A stretch of 64,000 bases of DNA from contig MCFE01000259.1 in NCBI GenBank assembly GCA_002104905.1, forward strand, positions 46,919 through 110,918. Reading direction: 5' to 3'. Made by a program: the position numbers and the translations under genes. Below the pieces are notes generated by a model. It had not been told where the DNA came from. It saw only the letters and a program-made list of their open reading frames with translations, and searched no databases. This DNA is from Basidiobolus meristosporus CBS 931.73. Lineage: Eukaryota > Basidiobolomycota > Basidiobolomycetes > Basidiobolales > Basidiobolaceae. This document shows positions 35,041 through 47,749 of the stretch, in pieces (positions within the stretch are counted from its first letter, which is position 1; each line of letters opens with the position of its first letter).

Positions 35041-38000
35041 ATGAACTCTATGCCATTACCACTCTCACATGGAGCCCCACAGTTTGATGGAAAGAATGTG
35101 GAGAGCTTCATATACAAATGGGAGAAGCTCTGCAAGATGTGCAGCCTATCTGAACAAGAAATGGCTGAAGACTTCCCCTACTACTGCACTGATGATATTA
35201 CTACTAAGCTTCTCAGACAAGGAGACATTCTGACTGACTGGACCTTAATGAAGACCTACCTACAGACCAAGTATGGCAGACCCCAGATATACTATGGAAT
35301 TGAGGACCTCCGACACTTTGGAAGGATGGGACTCTCCAAGCTACCACTTGAAGAGTTCATTCAACAATATGAAGATATGGCCAAGCCACTCCTAGAGTCC
35401 CAGGTGATAACTGAGTTTACCATGACACTTTACCTTGCACAAGGGCTTCCCCAGGAATTGGCAAGGAAAGTTGACCTACATGCAGCCAAGGATTGCAAGT
35501 CTGGCATTCCTTGCTTTGCAGAGATGAAACGTGTACTTCTAGAGGCAAAGCAAACTTCTAACTTTATGAGACTCCTGACATCTAATCTGCCAGACCAGCC
35601 AACCAAAAAGCCAAAGAGTGCTGTTGCTGACAATCATACCTACACTACCAACAGAATTGACCAATTTGCTGAACAGCTACAAAAGCTAGCCCTCAAGATT
35701 AATGGCTCAGCTGAGGTAGCTACTGAGGGCCAAAGAGCTTTGCCTAGACACTGCATTTGGTGTGACTCTACTCAGCATGCCAGACAAGAATGCTCCGAGC
35801 TTAGCAAGCTACTTAGAGAAGGAACAGTACAGTTTGATGCTGATGGAATGCTTGCTGATAAGGAAGGAAAAAGGATTCCCACTAATTTCCGAAGAGGCGG
35901 AATGAGAGCCCTTTTCCAGAAGTCTGACTCAGCAACTAGAAAGATTACTGTTGATGCCCCTATTGAGACTCATACAGTGAGTCCAAACAGCCCTGACAAC
36001 AGAAAATACAAAGTAGACACCTTTGCTACTAAGAGACACCTTCCTGAAGAACCTGCCAAACCCATCCTTAGAAGACCACAGTTTGAAGAGCCTGAGGTTA
36101 TTATTGACAAGAGGCCTGGAACACTGCCTACCCAAGACCCATTACCTCACTTTCAGATGACCTCAAAGATAGCAGGCTACTCAAGCCCCCAATTGATTAC
36201 TGAGAAACTACTGAAGCAGAACCTCACTTTGTCAGTTGGAGAAATCATGAGTGTATCACAGTCTGTTAGGAAGACCTTTGATGAGCAGCTTAGAACAAGA
36301 AGACAAGCTGTTGAACATATGGACACCCATATAATCCAGACAAACCATGAAGACCACAAAAAGGATGACAACGCTACCAAATATAAGACCTTTTACTCAG
36401 TTGCAACTGCTGTGGTGAAAGGGTATATTTATGATGACCCTGTTGACTGCCTTATTGACAGTGGTTTGGAGATTTGTGTTATGCCGCTAAACTTCTGGAA
36501 GACGCTTAGAAGCAAGGAGCTACTACCTGTTGATAGAGATATTGGATGAAACATGACTGATGCAAACTCAGGATCTAGTCCACTCTAAGGTGTAGTGCAC
36601 AAGTTCCCTATTGAGGTACAAGGAATCAAGGTCTGGCTTCCCCTCTTTATCTGCCAGAAGGCAAACTTTGACCTTCTGTTAGGCAGACCATGGGAGACCA
36701 GTACTAAGGCTACAACCACCAACTATTCTGATGGGTCAGTGTGGTACACTATACAAGGATCCAACCCAGGACTACAGTCAACATTCTGTGGGGTAACACC
36801 CAACAATAAGAGGACACATACCACCTGCCAGAAGACAAATCTTGTTATAGAAGAAGATGAGGAGCCTGACAATATACACCCCAACAGTTGGAGCTGCTCA
36901 TTAGGTATACAGGAGCAGACAGCTATGGTTTGCACAAAATACAAGACAGTAGAACAGAAGATTAGACCATCACTTACACCTTTAACTGATGGATCTTGAC
37001 CTGTTGATTACATCAGACCACCAGAAGGAACACCAGAAGATATACGACTTACACCTGAGAGACTTAAGCAACTTATCATTGGTGATGGAAACCTAACACC
37101 GGAGGAGATCTTACTATTTGAAGAAACCCTGATAAGGCATGATAAGGTTTTCTCATATAACAACAAGGAGATGGGACTCTTAAAGACATTGGTTGAAAAA
37201 CCTATCAAGATTCATACAGTGCCCCACACACCCTGGTCATTTAAGCCTTACCCACTACCTAGAGGACTCCAAGCTGATGTGCATGACCTACTTAAGAAGA
37301 AGATTAAAGCTGGTATCCTAGAACCTTGCCATGGACCTTATGCTAACAGATGGTTTGTGACCAAAAAGAAGAATGGGAAGCTCTGATTCATTCAAGACAT
37401 GCAACCTGCAAATGCTGTCACCATCAGAGATGCTGCAATACCTCCATCTATTGATGACTTTGCAGAGAGCTTTAGTGGTCACTCCATCTACTCACCATAT
37501 GATCTCTATTCAGGATATGACCAGATTCCCCTAGATGAGACATCAAGAGATGTGTTTGCACTCCAGACACCATTTGGACTGTTAAGAATGACAAGACTCA
37601 GCCAAGGGGCAACAAACTCCGTGGTTCAGTTCCAGAGATGCATGGTGAAGGTGCTCTACCAGTTTATACCTGAGAAACTTGCTGTCTTTGTTGATGACAT
37701 AGGCATCAAAGGACCAAAACTCCGGGACACAACTGAAGTTATGCCTGGAGTAAGAAAGTTTGTCTATGACCATATTTCAGACAATGATGCCATATTAGGA
37801 GCCATTGAAAAAGCTGGACTCACCATCAGTGGTGAGAAAAGCAGCTTTGGTGTATCAGAGATATCCATTGTTGGACAAAAATGCAACACCTTTGGTCGTT
37901 CACCTGGAGACTCCAAGACACAAAAGATATGCAACTGGCCTACCCCCACAAATCTAACACAAGCTTGTGGCTTTGTGGCAGCCTGTGGGTTCTTTAGGAT

Positions 38001-39894
38001 CTGGATCCCAAGATTTTCTGAGATAGCAGAACCAATCTACCAACTACAGAGAAAGAATGCCCCATTTAACTGGGGAGAAGAGCAAGAAGAAGCCATGCAA
38101 TTACTAAAAGAGGCCTTAGTATCTCCACCAGTTCTGAGACCTCTTGACTATCAGAACACTGAATGCCCACCTATCTTGACAGTGGATGCAAGCCCTATAG
38201 GAGCTGGAGCACTACTTGGCCAAGATGATGAAGATGGCAACCGCTATGCCTGCAGATATGAGAGCTGCCTCTTCTCTCCTAGAGAACAAAGATACTCACA
38301 GATTAAGAGAGAGCTACTAGAAGTTGTGAAGATGCTGAGAAAGCTGAAGTCACATCTCTACATGACACATTTCATCCTGGAGACAGATGCTAAGTCACTT
38401 ATAGGAATGATCAACAAGCCTGATCTACCTGATGATGCCACAAATTGGTGGATTGCCTGGCTGAAAATGTTTGACTTTGAGGTCAGACATATCCCTGGCA
38501 AGACAAATGTTGTGGCCAATGCACTCTCCAGGAAGGGACCACAGTTGTCTGAAGATATGGACCCTGACTTTGATGACATAATTGATGCAGAAATCCGACA
38601 ACTACACGTGAAGAAGCCCAGCAACTCTACATGGAACACCATTCAAGACTATCTGAGAACCTTAGAGAAGCCACCAGGAATGAGCCCACATGATTTCAGA
38701 AAGCTCAGGAAGAAGGCCCATCACTTCTACATAAAGGATGGCCACCTCTTCAAACAAGTAAAGCCTGGACAGACACCAAGGAGAGTTATAGTTGAGCCCC
38801 AAGAACAACTGACTATTATGTCAAGCCTTCATGAAGGAAGACCCGGTGGTCATAGAGGCAGAGATGCCACTTACAATGTTGTTTCCAGTAGATACTACTG
38901 GGAGCATATGTATCATGATGTCCAACACTTTGTTGAGTCTTGTGACATTTGCCAAAGAAGTTCAATCAAGAGATATGAGGAGCCGCTCCACCCAACCTAC
39001 ACACCTTGTCTATGGCAGAAGGTTGGCATTGACCTGGTCCACATGCCAACTGCTGGAACCAAGAAGTACCTTGTTGTTGCCAGAGATGATCTGAGTGGGT
39101 GGGTAGAAGCTCAAGCCCTATCCAATAACAAAAGCCACACCATATGGAGATTTATTCTTGAAGATATAATATGCAGATTTGGCTGCATCAGCCAGTTTGT
39201 TGCTGACCAAGGAGAAATGACTTCAAATTTGATCCTGGAACTCTGCTCACAATACAAGATTCATATTGCTTTCACCACCGCTTATCACTCACAGGCCAAT
39301 GGAATGGTTGAAAGAGGCCATGGCCCGTTGGTTAACTCCCTAGTCAAGAGCTGCAACAACATGACACTACAGTGGCCTACACAACTTCATCTAGCACTCT
39401 GGGCAGATAGAATCACTACAAAATGCAGCACAGGTCTATCTCCATTCAAATTGCTTTATGGACATGATTGCATTCTTCCCATAGAGCTTGACTCAATATC
39501 CTGGAACATGCTAGAGTGGAGAACTACAAAGAGTACAGAAGAACCACTGACTACACGCATCAAACAGCTTGATCACCATGAACTTGATATTACCCAAGCA
39601 TGTACTAAACTCAAAGAGACAAGACTTCAGAACAAGGAACCATTTGACAAGTCACATAGACTTAGACCAAAACCATGACTGCAAGGAGATCCAGTACTGC
39701 TCTATGATTCCACTTTAGACAAGCAGTGGAGTTGCAAATTTGACAATAAATGGTCTGGCCCATTTATTATCTCTAAGGTGATTGGAAATGGAAGCTACTA
39801 CTTGTCTGAGCTTGATGAAACACCGCTAAGAACACCTGTGGCAGTAAACAGACTTAAGCTATTCAAGCACCGGAATTTTGCACATCACATTTAG
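35041..39894 (+). pseudogene. Gypsy-A gag-pol with in-frame stops
   Basis: One reading frame from ATG 35041 to TAG 39892-39894, interrupted by TGA 36547, TAA 36586, TGA 36997, TGA 37384 and TGA 39676 and by no frameshift. Order: Gag (from ATG 35041), zinc knuckle CIWCDSTQHARQEC (residues 238-251), aspartic protease DCLIDSG near 36450, RT with FVDDIGIKG near 37690, RNase H TVDASPIGAGALL near 38180, integrase with the HHCC segment (near 38850-38960) and a DDE core whose middle motif reads VADQGEMTS, unlike the usual DNGPEF. At two stops relatives would suggest CGA (Arg). All enzymatic domains are otherwise present. Confidence 0.9.
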
Positions 39895-39933
39895 TTTGCT
39901 TTGACCTGAGTTCAAAGCTGAGAGGGGGGTGGA

Positions 39934-41018
39934 TGTAGTGGGGTCACAGTGACACCCACTGGCAGATGTGCTCATTCTCACACGTTCACTTCCCTAAAAA
40001 AAAAAAGGGATTACCCCCCCCTATATTAGTATCATCCCAAATTGCAATATTTTCTATTCTGTCTATGTGATTATTACTATGCAACCTGACATACTATTTG
40101 TCACTATTAACCCATTGCACAAGCTATTCCTATTCCTTGCCAAGATGCCAAGATAAGATAGTTACCATATAAGGCAAGTACCCCAACAGTGCCCATATCA
40201 TGTGACCATTTTGGTTTCATAACCCTCCTATCCCACTACCATAAGAGGCAATCAAATGACACAGGGGTTTCATATTACCACTACCTGATTGGCTAGGTGC
40301 TACTATGTCTCATGGAACAATCCGCCAAGAATTTGCGCTATTTTTAAGTACACAATGAAATGATTGGCTGTCTACTACCTTCTGGAAACTTCCGGAAAGT
40401 ATTTTCTAGCAAGAAATTGAGCAGCAAAAAAGTATATAAGGGAGACTATCCCTTAAAATAAATCATCCCTCTTCCAATATTCCGACTTATTGATTAGTGA
40501 GATCACCGCTACCTATTACCACTATTTTTTGATTTAGACCTGACAACACTCCCAGGAAACCGCGCTGACAGCCAACTGACCTTGGAGGCACTACTTGTGA
40601 GGAATACTCAGAGTAGGTATATTTTATTATATTTGTTTGTTTTCCCAAGTTTGTTCTTGTACAGGCAAAGATACTTTTCAGTCTTTGTAACTATTGGTCA
40701 AAGCTGCATTCTGATCAAGTCCCTGTTGGTGGAGTTTACAGTTGTTTTGACTTTGGAAGCTTTAGTACATTGTCATCTCAAGGGATGTCAGAGCCATTAT
40801 AAACTTTTGTTAAGACGCCAACTAAGTTGGGGATTGTAGTTCAATAGTTTTCCCTTGACAAGCTTGAGGCTTTATCCCCCATCACATTAGATTAGACAAA
40901 AGACCCAGTATTCCTAGCAAGCTTTTGCCAGAGGTTATTGCACCCAGTGAACACCCCACACAGATTCACACTTGAGAAGTGTTGGCTGTATTTTGCCCTT
41001 TGGACTTATACACCACCA
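39934..41018 (+). repeat. Gypsy-A 3' LTR
   Basis: About 98 percent identical by eye to the 5' LTR (around twenty substitutions). Confidence 0.8.
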
Positions 41019-41117
41019 CCTATTTGGCAACCAACATGGGGGGTTCATACAAGCTCCCTAGGACCCAACAAGATTTACCCAAAGATTTGAGCCGTTACCC
41101 ATTTATTGAAACAAGAC
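41019..41117 (+). repeat. Duplicate of the Gypsy-A 5' leader after the right LTR
   Basis: Matches 34899-34997, the sequence between the 5' LTR and gag, including the TGGCAACC primer-site-like stretch. It should not follow a 3' LTR; its presence implies a second, truncated tandem element or unequal recombination. Confidence 0.7.
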
Positions 41118-44078
41118 CATCTGGCTTATAGTATATGCTATAGTCAGTATTACTTCTTTTGAAGCTAAAGGTTCCAAATAAGAGTCTATCTTTCAATTCC
41201 AGGCTCTTGTTGGTTGTTTGAGTCCAAATCAAGATTTTTTAAGCCTGCAGATCAAATAGGGGTTATCTTGGTCAGCAAACCCATCAAGCTGGTCCATATA
41301 CGCATCCTCATTAAGTACCCCATTCAAAAATGCAGCTTTTACCTCCATTTGATGTATAAAAATCTGTATTTGGCTGAAATAGCCAATATATATCTTATGG
41401 AATTAACCTTGGCTACTGGAGCAAAGGTCTCAGTTTAGTCAGGTCCTATTGCTTCAGAGTATCCTTGGGCCACAGGTCTTACTTTTGATCTTTCAGCTGT
41501 ATCATCAGCCGTGTATTTTGTCTCAAAGCTGCATCTTCATACAATTGATTTTTGGCTGAATGGTTACTTGACTAAGTCCCAAGTTTGATTTTCTATCAGG
41601 GCCTGATATTCCTCAGTCATTGCAGATCTCCAAAACTTTGTCTGCAGGCTATTAGGGCCTCTTTTAGGGTCTGAAGCTCATCAACATGGACTGAATAGGC
41701 ATAGGCTAGGTTTGTACTCTCATTGTTATGGTAATTTGGGCTATATCTTGTCTGTTTGGTTCTCCAGGCATTGAATACTGAAATGCCCACTTCTGGGATA
41801 TTCCTAGGCACTGATTCAGGCTGTATTATGGCTGTAGAGTCCTCTGGAGTGAGAAAGCTCCAATTGTTTTGCTCTGATTCAATCCTGACTATTGGTAGAC
41901 TTAAGATCAAATCTTTGTCATCATATGATGTCATTATTTGTGAAAGTTTTTATTTTTAATCAAAGAACATATCACTGGACTTGATAAGCTACCTTTCTTT
42001 GGTGTTGTAGAGTCTATATGCTTTGCTTTCATTGCATAGCCTACAAATAAGCATTTACACTTTTTGGCTCAAATTTTGACTGATAACTGGTCAGTTTCTT
42101 GGCAAATGTTTTACACCCAATATTCTTGGATGTTCTGCACATGATCTGTATCTATACCTAGCTTCAAGTGGAGTAGAATCTTCAAGTTTCTGCTATAACT
42201 CCTATTTCTAAGGTATACAGCTGTGGCAACTGATTCTGCCCAAAATTTATAGGACAATTTCTGGGCAGGAATTGTTGATCTTGCCATATAAGTTATTGAT
42301 CTGTTTGCACATTCTACTACTTCATTTTGCTGTGGAGAGTGTTGTACAGCAGTCTCTTGCTTTAACCCATGAATCTTGCAGAAGTAGATGAAGAGTTTTG
42401 AGGTATACTCTCCACCATTGTCACAGCGTATTTCCTTGATTTTTTCATCAGTTTCTCTCTCCACCATGGCTTTAAGCTCCCTGAGCTTAGACAGAGCTTC
42501 TTCTTTTCTCTCCATGAAGTATACCTACATGTATATTGTATATTCATCAATAAAAGTGATTAGATACTCAACCTGCCTAAGGATAAATTTTGCATAGGCC
42601 TACACAGATATGAGTGAGTTAGATCTAAACATTTCTTAGTTTTGGCTAGCCCAGAGCTCTTGAACAGTTGTTTGGCTTGTTTCCCATATATGCAGGCTTC
42701 ACAGTGCTCCAAATTAGCTGCTGGATCAGTTTTTACTCTGGAAAATAACTGATCTTTGATCATTTTGGGCAAATACTCAAAACTGATGTGTCCCAATCTC
42801 CTGTACCAAAGCATTGGTATTTCTTCATTTAAGTTACTGATAGCTGCTTCTAAATATGATGGAATATAACTTAGCTTATATAGATTCTGATATCTGATAC
42901 CCAAAGCAATATGAACACTATTCTGATCAGTGATCCTGCATCCAGAATTGTCAAAGCTGAAACTGAGTCCTTCTGCTGTGGCCTTGCTTACAGATAGTAG
43001 GTTCTTACCTATTTCTGATACATGGAGTACTTCTATAAAGGTCAGTGAATGGCTTCCTGCACTCCTTCTAGGGCTTACTTGGATAGCTCCTTCTCCCACT
43101 GCATCAAGTGTTCTATTGTAACCCATGAAAATGTCTGTGATTGGAGTTTCTTGATATTTGGTAAAAAGTTCTTTTTGGTGTGTAAAGTGCCGATATGCTT
43201 TAGAGCCAATATGTTGCATTTGGGAATTCTTATTTATGGTCATATTTAGTGCATATATGAATAGTCTATCTTTAGTTGTTTCAGCATTTCCATATTCTGG
43301 ATTTTTCTGCTGGCTACCTCCCTTTTTCAAGTACCAGTTTGATGTGTGTCCTTTCCTTCTGCTGTAGTTACAAAACAGATTGCTATTGCCTTTGAATGGT
43401 CTTAGGTATATCCTTTGTTGGCTATCAATGCTTATTAAAGCATTTTCCTCTTCCTTCTTATTGGCACTTGCTTTTCCTCATTCTTCATCCAGGAGCCTTT
43501 CATATACACAATTTAAGGTCAAATCTTTAGTTCTGGACACTAGGGCTGATACAAGGCCATAAAACCTGTCTGTCAGGCTATTCAGGATGGTTACTATCTC
43601 ATTCTCATCAGTAGTTGGTATGCCCACAGATTCCATCTCATCCGCCAGCATGGCAATTCTGTTGATTATACTTCTCATTTCTTCTCCTCACAGTATTGTT
43701 ATAGTAAAGAATTTTGGTTTATGATACATTTTCTTAGCAGCTGAATATGACTGGTAGGTGTCACTTAATGCCTTCCATGCATTCTTTGCTGTTTTTACTC
43801 TTGGGCATTGTATTAAAAGTTTATCTTTGACATTAAGGCAAATGCAGTTAAAGGCACTTTGCACTTTATTCTGATACTTGAAGGCTTTCTCTCTCACATC
43901 TTTAAGGGGGCATTATTCTCCCATGACAATATCCCAAAGGCCTCTTTCTTGTAGCAGCATCTTCATTGTTACCTTCCACATTTAATAGTAAGATCCATCA
44001 AACTTTTCAGCAAAGGGAAAAATTGCAGTAATAGCAGTAGTATACATTGCAGAGAGTGACAGATTATGGCTCATAATC
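41118..44078 (-). pseudogene. Copia-1 relative, gag to RT part, heavily decayed
   Basis: Continuation of the element at 33311-33815 beyond Gypsy-A. Recognisable pieces are Gag, a degraded knuckle region, protease-region text (TITKNSQMQHIGS-like, with DSGAS altered), integrase (CDNGGEYTS, SPQQNEVVECANRS) and the RT start. Multiple stops and indels. The roughly 243 bp lost at the Gypsy-A junction would have contained the RT YVDD motif. Confidence 0.85.
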
Positions 44079-44425
44079 TGTTGTAAGAGTCTTGGAGATA
44101 TTGGAAGTGATCAGGAGGACAAGTATATTAAGTGGTCTTCACTCAAAGATTTATTGAATGTAAAAGCAGTATCTATACTTTACATGGTCTTGGCATAACA
44201 AACATGTAGAATACTTTAAGAAAGGTCCCATGAACATGTGCACATAGCTAGGGGTGTTTGGACAACTTTGAGAATCTTAATGTTCTGGGTACCTGGTATT
44301 TTGGTAAAAATATTCCAAGTAAATCCCAAAAAGGTATGTGGTCAGTAACTCCTAGGACTTGCAGATAATGATCAAACCAACTAAGTTAGGTAAATATCTA
44401 GGTGGAATTACAAATTTTTACAACA
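44079..44425 (-). repeat. LTR of the Copia-1 relative
   Basis: 347 bp, TGTTGTAAGAG to TTTTTACAACA, visibly diverged from the 19711/24046 pair. The adjacent primer site is mutated (GATTATGAGCC on the minus strand). Confidence 0.88.
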
Positions 44426-44669
44426 ATGAAGACCTATGTTTACTACATAATAATCTGCTTTTCCTTCAACTTGAATCATTTCAATAATATATCTCACTGG
44501 CAGGGGCTTAGGTGATAGACAAGATGTTACAAAATGGGAGTGTGCACAAGTTCCAATGATGGAAAATGGTCTAACTAGGTAAGAACCAGACCTGAGCAAT
44601 GAGTTAGAACAAGAACCAGTACTCACCAATATGCTGAAGTCCCAAGTGAGAGAGTACTGTCATTTCTGC
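44426..44669. other. Unassigned CpG-poor sequence
   Basis: No match that I can recognise to the other elements in the window; no convincing coding frame. Confidence 0.3.
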
Positions 44670-44975
44670 ACTTTAGCTACTTACATTGGCTCTCCGATAT
44701 GATGGAACAAAAGTGAGCCTATATAGATTTGGATTTCTGATACCCAAAGCAATATGGACACCATTTTGATCAGTGATCATGGATCCAGAATTATCAAAAC
44801 TGATATTGAGTCCTTCTGCTATGGCACTGATTGCAGAAAGCAGGTACTTGGCTATATCTATTACATATGAGTACTTCATTGAAGGTCAGTGGGTGGTCTC
44901 CTTAACTACTCATAAGTGCTATTTGAATTGTTTTCTGTCCTACTAAACCAAGTGTTCTGTTCTTAGAAAAGTAAC
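44670..44975 (-). pseudogene. Copia-1 protease/integrase fragment
   Basis: Matches Copia-1 around 22790-23070: LLSA-SAIAEGLNISFDNSG, then ITDQNGVHIALGIRNPN. Here the Gln codon that is a stop in Copia-1 is intact. Confidence 0.75.
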
Positions 44976-44979
44976 TGTT

Positions 44980-45540
44980 ATGATCTTGTCAAAAGGCCCT
45001 AGCTAAACCTAATTCCCATGGCTCAGAGGTACTGATGCCATGAGGACACCCTACAACTAGCAAGCTATTGCCACTTTGTCACTCTTTTTACTTCCTGACT
45101 CAAGTGTTGCTCCTGCATTTCACACATACAAATTGGCTTACTTATCATATATTTTCAGTTGCTAATTAATTGTAAGTTGTACTGACCTATACAAGTCCCT
45201 ATACCTATCACCAACATAAAGCCTGACCTCAGACTCTACAAGTAACTCCATTACAATCTGACACCCACTAGCACTTTGGCCAAAATGCCCTTTTCTATAG
45301 CTTTGAAGGTAACTCTATGGCTTTGAGCAGTTGTACATTTGCTAGTTCCCATATGATCTTGTCTTCAGCTGATACTACAAGGTATTGCATCACATGTGCC
45401 AGTCTTTACAATGAGTCTTTGCTATGTCCAAGTGCATGTTCTTGAGCAATGTGCTCTGAGAGGTGTTGCAACTTCCAGGCGTGCCTATAGATACTCCAAA
45501 ATTCATCTGTAGCCACTTTAATTGCCCTCTGATACTACAA
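44980..45540 (-). pseudogene. Tnp2-element ORF2 3' end and flank, copy 4
   Basis: Minus-strand homologue of 57070-57700: a diverged version of the last ORF2 codons (45321-45510) followed by the 3' flank with ACTTCCTGACTCAA and the AAGAGGTACTGAT-like subterminal block. It joins in principle with 46500-46805, the intervening DNA being a repeat and a hairpin element. Confidence 0.65.
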
Positions 45541-45559
45541 TCTATCAGAGGTCTCATAC

Positions 45560-45741
45560 TTGGAATTCATCTGATGCTCAGCTGATATTCTGCTGGTGTT
45601 TAAATGTTATTTGACAGGTGATTTTGTTCAATTTTAAATTGTAATTTTTGATGGAAGTAGTAGTTGGCCAATTCTTAAATATGGCATAGATGCTAGCAGG
45701 CCTAGTTTTCTCCTAGAAGATCTGACTGCATGCCAGCACAA
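45560..45741. repeat. Dispersed Tnp2-subterminal-type repeat, copy 3
   Basis: Same block as 17645-17800 and 25856-26040 in direct orientation (GATATTCTGCTGGTG, ATGGAAGTAGTAG, GCCTAGTTTTCTCC). Confidence 0.45.
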
Positions 45742-46453
45742 TAGACTTGTTCTATTGGAAAGTGCCACATTGAGCCATCAGTACCAAATAGTGCCATTGT
45801 GTGCCAGAGACACAACATACCAAAATTTTGCCACAGGGTGTGAAACATAGTTCTTCATACTCATACCAAGTGGCCCCTCAGTTTCACCCAATGTGCTAGG
45901 GCAAATCCATTTTTGACCTTTTTCTTAGCATCAATGTTGTGCAAGATGTTTAAGAGCACAGTAGGACTGAAGTTATTTATCTGGTACTCAATAACCATGG
46001 CACTCTGAATCTAGCTCCTGCAGCTTGTAACATGTCACAAAAATATATGGCTTTATCTTGGTCCACTTATACTATCAAGAACTATAAGTGCTTTGTATAG
46101 GTTTTACTATAGGGCCAATATTTAAATATTGTTCTGGTTAGTACCATTGGATCAAGATGATGCCATGCATTTTTGTGACATGTTACAAGCTGCAGGAGCT
46201 GGATTAAGGGTGCCATGGGTATTGAGTACAAGATAGATATCTTCAGCTCTTTTCTGCTCTTACAAACCCTACTCAACACTGATACCAAAAAAGGTTAAAA
46301 AATGGATTTTTTCCACCACATAGGGTGGAACACTGGGCCTGCTTTATATGAAGATAAAGAACTATGTTTCACACTCTAAGGCCAAGTATAAGTCCACTTG
46401 GCCTCCCTGGCACACTATAGCATCAATTGGCACTATCAAACAGAACAAGTCTA
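45742..46453. repeat. Palindromic hairpin element, copy 3 (complete)
   Basis: 712 bp with termini TAGACTTGTTCT and AGAACAAGTCTA. The two halves are diverged reverse complements meeting near 46085-46130. If the terminal T/A is excluded, a 3-bp AAT lies on both sides, a possible target duplication. Contains no coding frame. It splits a Tnp2 ORF2 remnant. Confidence 0.8.
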
Positions 46454-46499
46454 ATAGCTAGTAGTTGAGATCTTGTGAAATATCACTTTTGAGGAGCTT

Positions 46500-46805
46500 A
46501 GAGTTTAGCTGATATAGTGATATATTTACATTGGCTTTAGGTCAGATTTCTTCTTGTGGGCAATGTTGTTGCTCTGTCTGTCAGTAGCATTCTCACCCTG
46601 CCTATAATGGATGATGTGGAGACTGCTGTAGACAAATGGTCTTTCTCTGCCAGCTCATCTATCTCACTGGAGTGTAGCTCAACTAGCTGTGCTTCTAACT
46701 CTTGATAAAATAGCTGTTTTCTGCTTGGTGATTTGCCTTGACTATTATGGAGCTCAGCCTGTTCAGGCTAACAGTGCTGATTGCTGAGAACTACATCCTT
46801 TTCCA
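46500..46805 (-). pseudogene. Tnp2-element ORF2 internal fragment, copy 4
   Basis: Minus-strand match to 56790-57015 of the ORF2 gene (AGAAAACAGCT, TTAGAAGCACAGC, CATTTGTCTAC landmarks). It abuts the RNase H end of Gypsy-B on the right. Confidence 0.7.
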
Positions 46806-47179
46806 ATATAGCATCTCCATGTCTTCAAGCAGTGTATTATAGTAAGCATCTCCTGCTCACACACTGCATGGCTTTGTTCTGCTGAGTTCAGCTTCTTGGA
46901 TTCAAAGGCAATGCGGTATACCTTTCCCTTGTGCTCTTGGCTCAACCTCCACCAATTGCATAATCTGAAGCATCTGTGCACCAAGTAAACTCTTTTCTGA
47001 AGTCAGGTATTCTTAAGTTTGGCAGCTTAGCAAGCTCATTCATGAGCATCTGAAAAGCAATATCACAGGCTATGTACCACTTGTAGGTATTGTCTTTCTT
47101 GAGAATATCAGTTAAACGGACAGCAATACTTGCAAAGGGCTTGACAAGTTTCCAATAATAATAAACTGTTCCAAGTAAT
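46806..47179 (-). pseudogene. Gypsy-B RT end and RNase H start
   Basis: Reads LGTVYYYWKLVKPFASIAV, then TDILKKDNTYKW, FTWCTDASDYAIGG and LTIIHCLKTWRCYI, the standard gypsy RT-connection and RNase H order. It lacks the RNase H C-terminus, which is replaced by ORF2-derived sequence. Confidence 0.82.
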
Positions 47180-47380
47180 CCCTATGAAAAATAATTTGGT
47201 CCTGTGGGTGGATCCAGTCCAGATCATCTGTCATGATCCTGTTCAGAGACCATCATAATAACAGCAGCTTGGAATTAGTGACCCTCCTGACAATCATATA
47301 ACAAGATCATGATGGTGTTTTGCAAATTTTACAGCCAAATAAAGGGATAAAACTTGACAACTTTTGATTGGTGCTGTGAC

Positions 47381-47749
47381 TGTTGCAATTTAAGAAGTGA
47401 TTTGGATATAAGGAACTTATCAAGAAATAGTGATAATAGTTGAACTGTTGTTTATTCATAAAGAAGCTCAGTATTTATACCTTTGTAGAAGTAATACAGC
47501 TGCAACACTAAGTAGGGAGGGTTTCTCAATATTCAGGAGCATTCTGTAACAGTTTCAGGGTTAGTACATAATGTTTGGTAATAGTGCTAATTTGATCCTG
47601 ACTATAGGGGAATAATCATAAGATCATATATCTGGAGAAAGTGGCGAAGTAAAGGCAGTAAATGAGTCCTACAGTGACTAAGACTAGCCTAGAATTGTTA
47701 AGTAAATTTTTTGCTGCTGAATGATACCAAATAGTCCAATATTTCAACA
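47381..47749 (-). repeat. Copia-2a 3' LTR
   Basis: 369 bp, TG...CA ends. The gag-pol stop codon TGA (47744-47746) lies inside its first bases as read on the minus strand, and the preceding polypurine tract GAGGGGGAG is translated. Confidence 0.95.

Larger units (their letters stand above)
33816..41018 (+). mobile_element. Gypsy-A, full-length Ty3/gypsy element
   Basis: About 7.2 kb with LTRs at 33816-34898 and 39934-41018, a single-frame gag-pol broken only by stop codons, and a polypurine tract (GAGAGGGGGGTGGA) abutting the right LTR. It sits in a Copia-1 relative, but about 243 bp of the host sequence is missing at the junction and there is no target duplication. Sequence identity with the left end continues about 99 bp past the right LTR. 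Confidence 0.88.
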
